From: a virus
Reading direction: 5' to 3' (one strand)
Virus record (IMG/VR): IMGVR_UViG_3300009160_000032
Coordinates: 1 to 64,000 of that record
DNA: 64,000 bases
Shown here: one piece after another, positions 50,893 to 60,600 of the stretch
How positions within the stretch are numbered: position 1 is the stretch's first letter
Layout of the letters: each line of letters opens with the position of its first letter
The notes under the pieces: generated by a model
Told to the model about the DNA's origin: nothing
Seen by the model: only the letters and a program-made list of their open reading frames with translations
The model's database searches: none
Translations under genes and position numbers: made by a program

Positions 50893-50905
50893 AGTTATTA
50901 TTTTA

Positions 50906-50914
50906 TTATAAATA
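50906..50914 (-). promoter_or_regulatory. putative late promoter motif TATTTATAA
   Basis: TATTTATAA on the minus strand, 13 nt before the ATG at 50892, in the 47-nt gap after the hub gene. Confidence 0.5.
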
Positions 50915-50939
50915 TATCGTTAGGTGTAAATGTTTTAAA

Positions 50940-53900
50940 TTATGCACCTAATCCTAATCCATTAGCCCTATTAATCGCACTTATTATTTTATTGTTTAAT
51001 GATGTTTGATCAGATGGTTGTAATTGTAAGTACACATTATCATCAACAAGATTAGGCCATGTGGTAATATATAATTTACCAAACCCTTGGGCGATTGGTA
51101 ATAATGCTGGATTTGTGGTTAATTGGGCGGTAGTTAAATTAGAAAGGAAAGTATCTCCATTAGGATTTTTAGCCAAACTTAAAAATTTATTAACTAAAAC
51201 TGTAATTGGATTTGTTACCGAGCTAAACGCCGCGGTTGGTATTATTTGCCCATTACCACTACTTTGACAATAGTAACTATTTGTTACTCCTGATATATAT
51301 AAATCATTATCACCTAAATGTGATTGATTTAAAGGTATATTTCCAAAATTATTTGAGTTCACTTTAAATGTGGTTCCATCATAATTAGCAATATATCCGA
51401 TTATGAATATATAATATCTTAATGCAGTATTTTGGTTACCTAATGGTAATTTACTATTTACGGTTGTTTTAATTGTGTCAACAATACTTGCTTCAGAAAT
51501 TACTGTTTGGGTTGATGCGGAGTAGTTAAATACATCAAACGGAGAAACTAAGAATTGACCACATTGATTTGAACTTGGGGTATTAGGTCCGTTAACAGTA
51601 TTCATTTTACTATTTTGTTGTCCAATTATGTTTGTTGTTATATTTGCACTTGTTGTATTTTTAACTTTATTTAAAAGTGGTGTAACAAAATTCTTATATA
51701 TTGTTTGTAGATATGAATCTTGAGCCGATATCTCATAAACGGGTTGTCTTGTTCCTGAAAAAGATGTTGTAAAACTTCCAGGTCCAATAGAGTGTGAAAC
51801 ACTTTGTATTTGGTATGGTCCTGAGAACATGGGGACATTTCTTAGGTTAAAATACATTTTTGGTTGTATTAAAGCATTACCTAACATTGAGACATCACAA
51901 GTATATACTCTATATTTGTAAAAATTATACATTGATTGACTTTGTGGAGTAACATTAATACCTCCCGCCTGATTTGCGGTATATTCTAACATTCTTATTT
52001 CTTCTGCGGTTTTTTGACCTGAATTCATATTAATGTCAAAACTTGTAAAGATACCTTGATTAAATCTACCAACATCCATATTAAAAGCAACTAATTTATT
52101 AGACTGACCCCAATCTTGTTTTTTACTTTGATTTTCCAATAATGGGTTTTCAGATTGTCTATTAATTTGGAATACGTCGTTTCTAAAGTCACTATTAGGG
52201 ATATCTAAATTCTTACTTGATTCATTTGCAAAAGTACAAACCATTTTAGTTTTAGAATTTCTAAAATCAACATTTAAGAATGTACCAAAAATATCATTAG
52301 CAATTGACGTTGATCCTTGATTAGATGGGTTTGGTCTTACTGATATATCATTTACATCATAATAATTAACATATCCGGCGTAATCCAAAACGGTAAATCC
52401 ACTCGCCTCTATTAGTTCTCTTAATATTTGCCAAAGTGGTCTATCAGGAGTTTTTAAAATAGATTCTTCAAGTTTATCTTTCCAAGCAACTACATCACAA
52501 TAAACTTCACCTGCAATATTTCTTGATGCCCTATCTATAAATAAAAAGTCTTCAAAAAGAGAATTTTCTTTATAATCATTTCCCGCAATCCATTTATCGT
52601 TAAATGCCTTCATTTTTTCCCAAGTCTCAATTCTACCAATATTTCCAGTATAATTCGCCCTATTTGGTTGTGGGGTAATAACCTGTGAAGGTAAGTTTTT
52701 AAGGACTTCAGGCATTAATGTGTTTATAATATCATTCTTAAACAAATTACAACTTTCAAAATGACTATTTAATAATTCTCTAAATTTAAACTCATTAAAC
52801 GTATTATCATTTAATTTTTGTGTTGCATATATTTTAATTAATGGGGCAAAATCTCTAATGTTATCAACAGAAAATGATATATCAAGATCAATAAAGAAAT
52901 CGGTGATAAATGATCCTATATTTGTATATTCTAACTGAGGTATTGTTGAGAACCCAACATAGGTCTCTAAAGCTCTCCACTCATCAGGATAGGCATTCTG
53001 TGATTGGGCTAAAGTAGTCGTACCGTTTAATGACGGTAAAGAATATGGGGTATCTAAATTATAGGATTTAGGTACTATCTTGTCCACCAAAGGTAAACTA
53101 GTTAAACTATAAAATACTCTTTTATTGTAAAAAGAAGGATTACCATTATCAAACAATAGATCGTAATTTATAAATTTATTAAGTAAATCATAAACTAATT
53201 CTAATTGTTTATCTTTAATTGCGGTAATTGCGTTGTCACTTATATTTTCACTTATAAAAACCGATTCAGGTACTTTAAATAATTCAGTTGCTAATAATTG
53301 AAAGTTCCTATACTTTATTAAAACCGAATCTTCAGCTGATGGGGTTCCCTGTGGTGTTTTTATTATGTTGGTATAGTCATATTTTGATTTAGAAAAATTT
53401 AAAAAGTGTTCTTCGAATAAATCTAAAACTCTCTTTTCAAAAATAGAAAATATTTCGTCTATTTTTGTATATTTTGTAACGTCTCCGTCTATTAAAAAGT
53501 TTTGTTGTTTTGACTCATCAAGAATAATACTTTTTAGGTACTCATCTGGTGAATTAATTCCTAATCTATTATTATCAAAATACCCGTAATTTGGTAATGC
53601 CCAAAACATTCTAACAGATCCGTTAAAAACCGCAGGATTATTTTTTACCTCAACTTTTAATTTTTCTTGACCTTGTGGACCACTAAAACATTCATATTTT
53701 GTTTGATTAAAACTAGATCCAAATGATGGGGTAATAAAATAATTTGATCCTGAATCCTCCTTAATCATTGTTGATAACGTAGAAATCTTTAAAGCTCTAT
53801 TAGGGTCCGCATCATCAAACCCAAAATCATAATTCATTAATGAGTTATCGGATAAATTTAAATACAATTTTTTACTGTCAATATTTTCTTGTATTTCTAA

Positions 53901-56900
53901 ATCAGTATAGTTTTCAAATAGGGTTAACCCATTATAAAAAACATTCAAATCATTAATAAGTTTTGGGTAAAACCCTACATTCATTTGAGTTGCAGTTAAA
54001 AATCCTGATGTAATATCTCTTTGTAATGATACTTCGGTATTAGCACTTGTAACTGTGGTGTATCCAGATAAGTTATATATCTTTGATATGTTTTGAGTTA
54101 TTGGGTCAAAATTTGTTGTGTAGTCAAAATTATCCCAAGGGGTTGTCATAAAATCAAATCCATTATCAATCCAACTTTTATATCTGTGCCATATTGATCC
54201 GTACTTTAAAACCCAAGCGTATGGTAATCTATGTACTGACCCAAATTTTTTAAAAGTAGCAAACATATAATCCAAATCAGTTGTTGCGGTACCGTCAAGT
54301 TTTTTATATTTTTCCCTTAAAGTTGTTAGTGGTAATGAATTTAAAAACAAATAGGCGGCTTCTTTATAAGGATATAAATTACTATTTCTAAAATTTTCAA
54401 CCCCTTTTGAAATTGAGTTAACAAAATATGGGGTATTTAACATTGATGTTGTTTGGTTATATAACAATTCGTTATCGTACTCAACATAATTTACTGTTCC
54501 TTCCGTTAAAAATTGTTTTTCATATTTTTTACTTCTTTCTTCATAAAAATTATATAAACTTTGTTTTGTGGTTAAATTTATTGTTGGGTCTGTAACTCCA
54601 TTATTGTTAAAATATGTAAATGGTCTAACAAAATTAGAATCGCTATTATCTTTAAAGTTGGCAGTTTGGACTATTGTTGTATTATAAAAAATTGTATTAT
54701 TAGTATTAAATGCTAATTTAGTGTCTCCACTAACACTAAGTGAGTTTGCTAAATTTTTATTTACCCAATCAACGTTAACATACGGATAAATGTCTGTTCT
54801 ATCAAACTCATTATTTTTTGTTGAGTTTAGAAAGTTACCAACGTCTGTTGAATTTCCAAGAACAGGTTGTGATGGTGGTTCATATGAAGATAAATAGAAT
54901 GGGGTTTCAGTCACACTTTTAAGATAAGAAGTATTATAAATCCCTCTTCTAAAATTTTGCCAACTTTCCCCATTACCCTCATTTGAGATGTGTTTTAATA
55001 TTAATTCAAAGTTTCTTGCATTAAAATTATAGTTCTTTAAAAGTTCAATTAAAAATGGATTGTCTGTACCTAAAGAATTTTTTATATTCTCGGCTTCCAT
55101 ATCTATTATAACTTTATAGATACTATTTTCATTACTACCACCCCTATTTAATTTAGAATAAAAGGCGTAGGTTAAAACTCTTTCATATATTTCATATATA
55201 AATTTAACATCTTCAGTACTTGAGAATATTTCAAAAGTTATCGGATACTCAATAGAGTTTAAAGTTGTGTATGGTAAATTAACTTTTTGGTTCTGTGTTG
55301 TTATAAAATTAGTTTGAGCATTCCTTTGTGTGAACCCATAAAGGTACTCTTCCACAAATTCAACTTCGGGCCAAATATTATAATCGTTTGATCCTGTTTC
55401 TGCGGGATAGTCTCCGGGGTATTTTAATTGATAAGTTGTTTTACTCGGATTAGAATTGTCTTCCACGATAAATTGTGGCCAAGGAAAAACAGGGGAGTTA
55501 GATCTTGCAATCTTAGGTCTATCAACTGAAGTACTGTTAGATACACTATCTATTATCGCCCTTCTCCTTGTTGGGTCGTCTCTTTTGTTCCAAGCACTTT
55601 TATGGACCTCATCCAAAATTCTTAAAAACGCTTCTGAATTGGCTAACAAAACTCCGGCCATGTTTTTTATGGTCGGTTTAAACCCAAGATTTAATTCTAA
55701 AGTATCTTTAAGTGCGTTTGTTAATTCTTGTTCTATTTCAGTTTTTTTAGTTTTTAACTGTTTTTCTAAATCATTAATTTTTTCAATAAAACTTTTATCT
55801 CCCTCACTTATACCATCAAAAATAAAATAATTTTCTGTCGGTAATTGAGCCGCGATTTCTGTCTTATATTTAACAAAATTAGGATCGGTATCTCCTGTTG
55901 GTGAGGTATTATAGATAAATTGGTAGGATTGTTTATAATCTATAGGATCACTAGTTGTTAATATACTATCGTTTTTGTCATAATAAAAATCTTCTAATTT
56001 AATATTAAGTGGTATTGTCGATACTGTTGTTTTTCCCGCAATAGTATAATTTGCGGTAGCACTAGAACCAAAGGTGGGGTTATCTCCTAATTTTTTTAAA
56101 TTATCGGATATTATACTTTGTAATTTATTTAAAGTCGTGGCCGTTAATCCACCTGTCACTATTTCTTTTTTAAATTTATAATTTTTTACAAAAGTAACAG
56201 TGTTATTAGAAGTGTATGAACTTAATACTAATGGAGCTTGTATGTATAAATTTTGATTATACCAAGAATCTTTGTTATAATATATTTCATTTTTAAACTC
56301 TGTTAATTGGTTAAGATATAATTCAGAATTAGTTAAAGCACTTAAAGATTCTTGATTTTGATAGTTATTTAATATGTCCGTAATAAACGTTTTAAGTTTT
56401 TCTTTAAACTCATAAACAGTATATTCAGGCATATTTTCATCCATCAATTTTTTCTTTTTATACTCTTTGTAAACCTCCCTTATCTTTTGATATCCTCTTG
56501 TTAATTTTGCACTTGATGCAACACTATTTTGGGTAGCAACATTTGGTGTTGAGGTTACAGTTGCATTTGCCTCATACATGTGAGGTAATGCTAATGTATC
56601 GGAAAGTTTAATCTCATTTAATACTGTAAATTGATATGGTTGAAATTTTAGGTCTATGTTAAAACTTCCTGATTCGGCATCAAATCTACTTTTAAAATCG
56701 GATAACTGTAATTTATATCTAATTGCCTTTCCATACCACCCTTTTAAAGTTAAGGTAAATGGTGGGTATGGAAATTGGAAAAAGACTGCATAGGGCGAAT
56801 TATCCGCTAATTCAAATAATGCTCTTCCTCTAACATCAATTAGTGAAATTGACACTTCAGTTCTTAAACTTGTTTCAGTACTAACTTTAATACTTCTAAT

Positions 56901-57335
56901 CCCTAATAAACCAGTGTCTGTTGTTTGATTTTTACCTTCACTTAAAAAAGTTTGATTTAAATAAAACTCATTTGAGTTTTTGGGGTTTTTTACCGCAGTT
57001 TGATTTGCTTGGTTAACTCCTTGTCCTTGTAAAGCCCCTTTACCTGTAATTTGATCTGTATATGAATTATCTAAAAATTTTTTATTTCCAGGGTTTAAAA
57101 AATTAATAGTTGCTATTGATAAGTTTTGTAAGTCTGTTGTGTCAGGTGTTGTCCCAATAATTAATTTTGTTCTTGGTAATACCTTACACTCTAAATTTGC
57201 ATACATTACCAAATTTTCATGTTTAACTGCACGTTCTTTTACATTACCGTCGTTATCTATAATTTTATTGGGATCTATAATTATTATATTCTGGTAATCA
57301 AAGTCTACTAAAATATTTTCATTTTCAATCGCCAT
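50940..57335 (-). CDS. giant baseplate hub-like protein
   Basis: A 2131-residue protein. The N-terminal region (FPYPPFTLTLKGWYGKAIRYKLQL, FNIDLKFQPYQFTVL) looks like a tail hub or tube-initiation domain. Around residues 1780-1880 the segment VYTCDVSMLGNALIQPKMYFNL, RNVPMFSGPYQIQSVSHSIGPG resembles the C-terminal part of gp27/gpD/VgrG hub proteins. The last ~150 residues form a separate domain with NSNNFGN and aromatic motifs that recall cell-wall-lysing domains, but no catalytic residues can be assigned. Large insertions explain the length. It overlaps gp53 by 11 nt and belongs to the right-hand baseplate block. Confidence 0.7.
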   Translation of the reverse strand: MAIENENILVDFDYQNIIIIDPNKIIDNDGNVKERAVKHENLVMYANLECKVLPRTKLIIGTTPDTTDLQNLSIATINFLNPGNKKFLDNSYTDQITGKGALQGQGVNQANQTAVKNPKNSNEFYLNQTFLSEGKNQTTDTGLLGIRSIKVSTETSLRTEVSISLIDVRGRALFELADNSPYAVFFQFPYPPFTLTLKGWYGKAIRYKLQLSDFKSRFDAESGSFNIDLKFQPYQFTVLNEIKLSDTLALPHMYEANATVTSTPNVATQNSVASSAKLTRGYQKIREVYKEYKKKKLMDENMPEYTVYEFKEKLKTFITDILNNYQNQESLSALTNSELYLNQLTEFKNEIYYNKDSWYNQNLYIQAPLVLSSYTSNNTVTFVKNYKFKKEIVTGGLTATTLNKLQSIISDNLKKLGDNPTFGSSATANYTIAGKTTVSTIPLNIKLEDFYYDKNDSILTTSDPIDYKQSYQFIYNTSPTGDTDPNFVKYKTEIAAQLPTENYFIFDGISEGDKSFIEKINDLEKQLKTKKTEIEQELTNALKDTLELNLGFKPTIKNMAGVLLANSEAFLRILDEVHKSAWNKRDDPTRRRAIIDSVSNSTSVDRPKIARSNSPVFPWPQFIVEDNSNPSKTTYQLKYPGDYPAETGSNDYNIWPEVEFVEEYLYGFTQRNAQTNFITTQNQKVNLPYTTLNSIEYPITFEIFSSTEDVKFIYEIYERVLTYAFYSKLNRGGSNENSIYKVIIDMEAENIKNSLGTDNPFLIELLKNYNFNARNFELILKHISNEGNGESWQNFRRGIYNTSYLKSVTETPFYLSSYEPPSQPVLGNSTDVGNFLNSTKNNEFDRTDIYPYVNVDWVNKNLANSLSVSGDTKLAFNTNNTIFYNTTIVQTANFKDNSDSNFVRPFTYFNNNGVTDPTINLTTKQSLYNFYEERSKKYEKQFLTEGTVNYVEYDNELLYNQTTSMLNTPYFVNSISKGVENFRNSNLYPYKEAAYLFLNSLPLTTLREKYKKLDGTATTDLDYMFATFKKFGSVHRLPYAWVLKYGSIWHRYKSWIDNGFDFMTTPWDNFDYTTNFDPITQNISKIYNLSGYTTVTSANTEVSLQRDITSGFLTATQMNVGFYPKLINDLNVFYNGLTLFENYTDLEIQENIDSKKLYLNLSDNSLMNYDFGFDDADPNRALKISTLSTMIKEDSGSNYFITPSFGSSFNQTKYECFSGPQGQEKLKVEVKNNPAVFNGSVRMFWALPNYGYFDNNRLGINSPDEYLKSIILDESKQQNFLIDGDVTKYTKIDEIFSIFEKRVLDLFEEHFLNFSKSKYDYTNIIKTPQGTPSAEDSVLIKYRNFQLLATELFKVPESVFISENISDNAITAIKDKQLELVYDLLNKFINYDLLFDNGNPSFYNKRVFYSLTSLPLVDKIVPKSYNLDTPYSLPSLNGTTTLAQSQNAYPDEWRALETYVGFSTIPQLEYTNIGSFITDFFIDLDISFSVDNIRDFAPLIKIYATQKLNDNTFNEFKFRELLNSHFESCNLFKNDIINTLMPEVLKNLPSQVITPQPNRANYTGNIGRIETWEKMKAFNDKWIAGNDYKENSLFEDFLFIDRASRNIAGEVYCDVVAWKDKLEESILKTPDRPLWQILRELIEASGFTVLDYAGYVNYYDVNDISVRPNPSNQGSTSIANDIFGTFLNVDFRNSKTKMVCTFANESSKNLDIPNSDFRNDVFQINRQSENPLLENQSKKQDWGQSNKLVAFNMDVGRFNQGIFTSFDINMNSGQKTAEEIRMLEYTANQAGGINVTPQSQSMYNFYKYRVYTCDVSMLGNALIQPKMYFNLRNVPMFSGPYQIQSVSHSIGPGSFTTSFSGTRQPVYEISAQDSYLQTIYKNFVTPLLNKVKNTTSANITTNIIGQQNSKMNTVNGPNTPSSNQCGQFLVSPFDVFNYSASTQTVISEASIVDTIKTTVNSKLPLGNQNTALRYYIFIIGYIANYDGTTFKVNSNNFGNIPLNQSHLGDNDLYISGVTNSYYCQSSGNGQIIPTAAFSSVTNPITVLVNKFLSLAKNPNGDTFLSNLTTAQLTTNPALLPIAQGFGKLYITTWPNLVDDNVYLQLQPSDQTSLNNKIISAINRANGLGLGA

Positions 57336-57648
57336 AATAAAAGTAATAATTTTCTATCGTATTTTTATAATCTTGTAGTGAACCAACTAAAGGGAAAGGT
57401 ACACGTAAAATTGATCCGTCAGGAATATTCCATTCTTCACCCCCAAACTGAGGGTTTGCCGCTAATACCAACCAACCAAAAAATGGTGTTCCATAATATT
57501 GTTGTGATATCTTGTCAAGTCTAGATTGTCCGACTTTATAAATATAGTTCTTATCTGACGGTTTTGTATCTAATTTTACAAAAGGAACAATATTTTGTTC
57601 TCCATTAATTAAAAATTGGTTATACCTATTATAATATTGTAATCCCAT
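57325..57648 (-). CDS. 53: baseplate wedge protein gp53-like with LysM-like domain
   Basis: A 107-residue protein with the gp53 pattern: YNRYNQFLINGEQNIVPFVKL, then a LysM-like motif YIYKVGQSRLDKISQQYYGTPFFGWLVLAANP and IPDGSILRVPFP. gp53 joins the T4 baseplate wedges to the hub. It is 1 nt upstream-coupled to the 1614-residue gene and overlaps the hub gene, the arrangement expected of neighbouring baseplate proteins. Confidence 0.85.
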   Translation of the reverse strand: MGLQYYNRYNQFLINGEQNIVPFVKLDTKPSDKNYIYKVGQSRLDKISQQYYGTPFFGWLVLAANPQFGGEEWNIPDGSILRVPFPLVGSLQDYKNTIENYYFYYGD

Positions 57649-57649
57649 A

Positions 57650-60600
57650 TTAATTTAATTTAACTTTACCATCAAAGGTATTTTTTTTATTATCCCAATT
57701 TGTTTGACCGTATATTTGAGTGATTTGAGTTTTCTTATCTTTAGATAAACTATCATTACTATCTAATGGTTGTGTTTCATATTTTAATCTTCTATTCACA
57801 TTATCCTCAAATTTAAAAGTTTTTAATTCTTTAAGAATATTGTCATTAGAATCTTGTGTCATTTTTTCTTTATCCCTACCGTAAGCCTCCTCAAAATTCA
57901 CCCTTAAAGCATCATATTTTTTTGTTAGATCGGCCTTTGCTCCTGATATGGCTTCTATTTCGGGGGTTGAGACAAATTCTATAAACAATAGTTCATATTT
58001 ATCTTTATTTGTAAATGTTTGTGATAATAATGTGTATAAACGTTTATCTTCGTCTTTATCTAATTCAGAAAGGGAATAGTCTGTTATTTCAAAACAATTT
58101 TCATTATCATAAAATTTTTCATTAGGTAATGGTATTATTTTTAAATCACTTTTTTCAATCGCATAATCATTTAATTTTTTGGCGACTGTTAAATAATCAT
58201 CTATCATTTTCTCAAATACTGTAATATCTCCCGTTAAATTATAAATTTTTACATTACCATCTGATAATATCTTACCATCAATTCCTGTTAATGTTTGTAC
58301 GTTTCCTAATTTTTTTGTTGTGACAACATTAAGTTTGTTAAAAGTCTTTATTAGGTTTTGTTCATTATCGGTTATAGTATTTATTGGTTGAGCTAAATCT
58401 CTTATAATTTCTTTTTCAACACTTTCTACATAGGCCTTTAATTTCCTTTTAGTGTCTCTAATTATATTTTCTTGACCAGATAAAGATAAAATTTCTTTAA
58501 AACAACTTATTAACGAATTTGTTTCATTATCTATATCTTCTTTTATTTTAGAACTTAGTTTATTTATTCTTTTTTCAAACTCATTTGGTTTTCCATAAAG
58601 TTTTGTATCAATTTTACTTGCGGTATTAATTATTGTATTCCCTGAAGAATAATTCCTTTCAAAAGTTACTAACTGTAACATACTATAATTAAATTGATCT
58701 ACAATAGTATTATATTGGTTTGTACTAACATTAATATAATCTCTAGTTTGATCTGCCAATTGTGTGTAAATTTTTGTATAATCAATATCCCCACTTTCAG
58801 TATCCCCACTTTTAATTGTTGTTAATACCGAACCTATAGTATCTCCACCATCATTAGTTTGTTCATTATTAACTGTTGCATTTGCAATAGCCTTATCAAC
58901 CAACTCCACTAAAGCGTAGTTAAGTTCAGTTTCTTCCGCCCTTTCATCATACATTTCTGTATTTGCATAAAAATTAAACGACAATGCATTTTGTAAACTT
59001 TCTATTGGTCTTGCCAATCCGTGTCCTCCAATAAATTTAAGATCCAAACTAACCTTAACAACCATTGGTTGTATACCAATACCTTCAGGGTTTATATCAA
59101 AAAATGGTGCTTCATAAGTTATAGATAAAGTTCCGGGTATTGCCTTAGTATGGTAGAAATCTCCAACTCTAATTACTAAAACAGGTGGGGCCCCAAATGT
59201 TGTATTTAACGCATCATCATATTTTGGTCTACCATCACTTCCAATAACAGGAATTGTTTGACCAGGTCTAACACATTGATTTAAAAACGTAAGTCTTGAA
59301 TTTAATCCTTCAGGTGTCATTGAGTGAAATGCCGGATTGAAGAACTTTAATTTATCTTTTAGTGTTTCAAGAACCATCGGGTCACTTTCTTTCAATAATT
59401 CAAAATAATCACATTCAGTTAATAATCTTCTTATTAATTTTTTACCTATAGCCTGTTTAAGTTTATCTTGAATGTCTGTATTTGGTTGTGGTTTAACTGC
59501 TTGTGAATTAACTTGGTCAGGAGAACTTTGGTTTACATTGTTTTGGTTTGTGGGGTCAGTCGAAGTAACATCATCAACTATAGTTATTTTACTAACTATT
59601 GCCGCATTTACCGCCAAATTAGGATAACTATAAAGTATTTCTTTTTGAGTTAGGTTTATTGTAGAACTTAATGGGGCAACTATAGTTTGGTTTGTATTAA
59701 AGTCTTGTCCATTTTGTGGTTGATTAGAGTCAAAATAATTTTTTATAGTTATTTTTGATAGACCTCCGCTTGCCGATATTGTTAATTTTTTATTATCTAT
59801 TTCTGATTTAAGTTTTTCAGAAAGGAAAGTTTTTGCGGATTCCGCAAATTCAATTGTTTTACCTTCAATTTTTATGTCAACAATATTTTTATTTGAGACA
59901 ATACTTCTAATTCCGGAAATAAAGTCATTATTAATTGAATCGTAATTTGTTTGTACTATAGTTTTAATAAACGATTCAGTGTTAGATTTAAGGTATGTTG
60001 CGTTTGTGTTTCCTTGGATTAAACATTCAACTGGCGATAATGCGGTAATTGTATTAACATCTGAAATGTATTTTGTTACTTGTTGTTCAAAGTTAAAATT
60101 TGTAGTTTCCGGACCAAAATAAAACCCTAAACCTTCATAGTTTAAACTAAAGTTTTTTTCTTCTTCAGGAGTATTTCCTATTGTATTTGCGTTTTCGGGT
60201 GATGTATTTTCTGCCGGTATTTCATTTTGTATTTGATCTAATTCTTCAGGTGTTAGTCTTGGGTCGTTCAATAAGTTCTGATACATCTCAAGTTCCCTTA
60301 GTGGTAATGTGTTAAATTTGGCGGCCAACTCATATAGATCATATTTTGTACAACCCGCAATAAATGATTTAACAACATTATCAAACTTTTCTTTACCCAA
60401 TTTTTCTAATTGTTTATTCACCAATAAATTCATTATAGATGGGTGATCAACAACTATTTTAAACCCTAATTTTCCTGTTCTTGTTGTGTTCTTATACGTA
60501 TATATTGGTTCAGGTCTACCTAAGAAAGGTATCTCGTCAAAGTTTGCCGTACTACCATCACTAAACTCAACATCATATGGTGGAAACCACATAATACGAC

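Noticed and set aside
59740-59950. An OmpA-like peptidoglycan-binding domain in the 1614-residue protein (IKIEGKTIEFAESAKTFLSEKL)
   Set aside because: The segment has one similar strand and helix but lacks the conserved TD-x10-LS-x2-RA-x2-V pattern.
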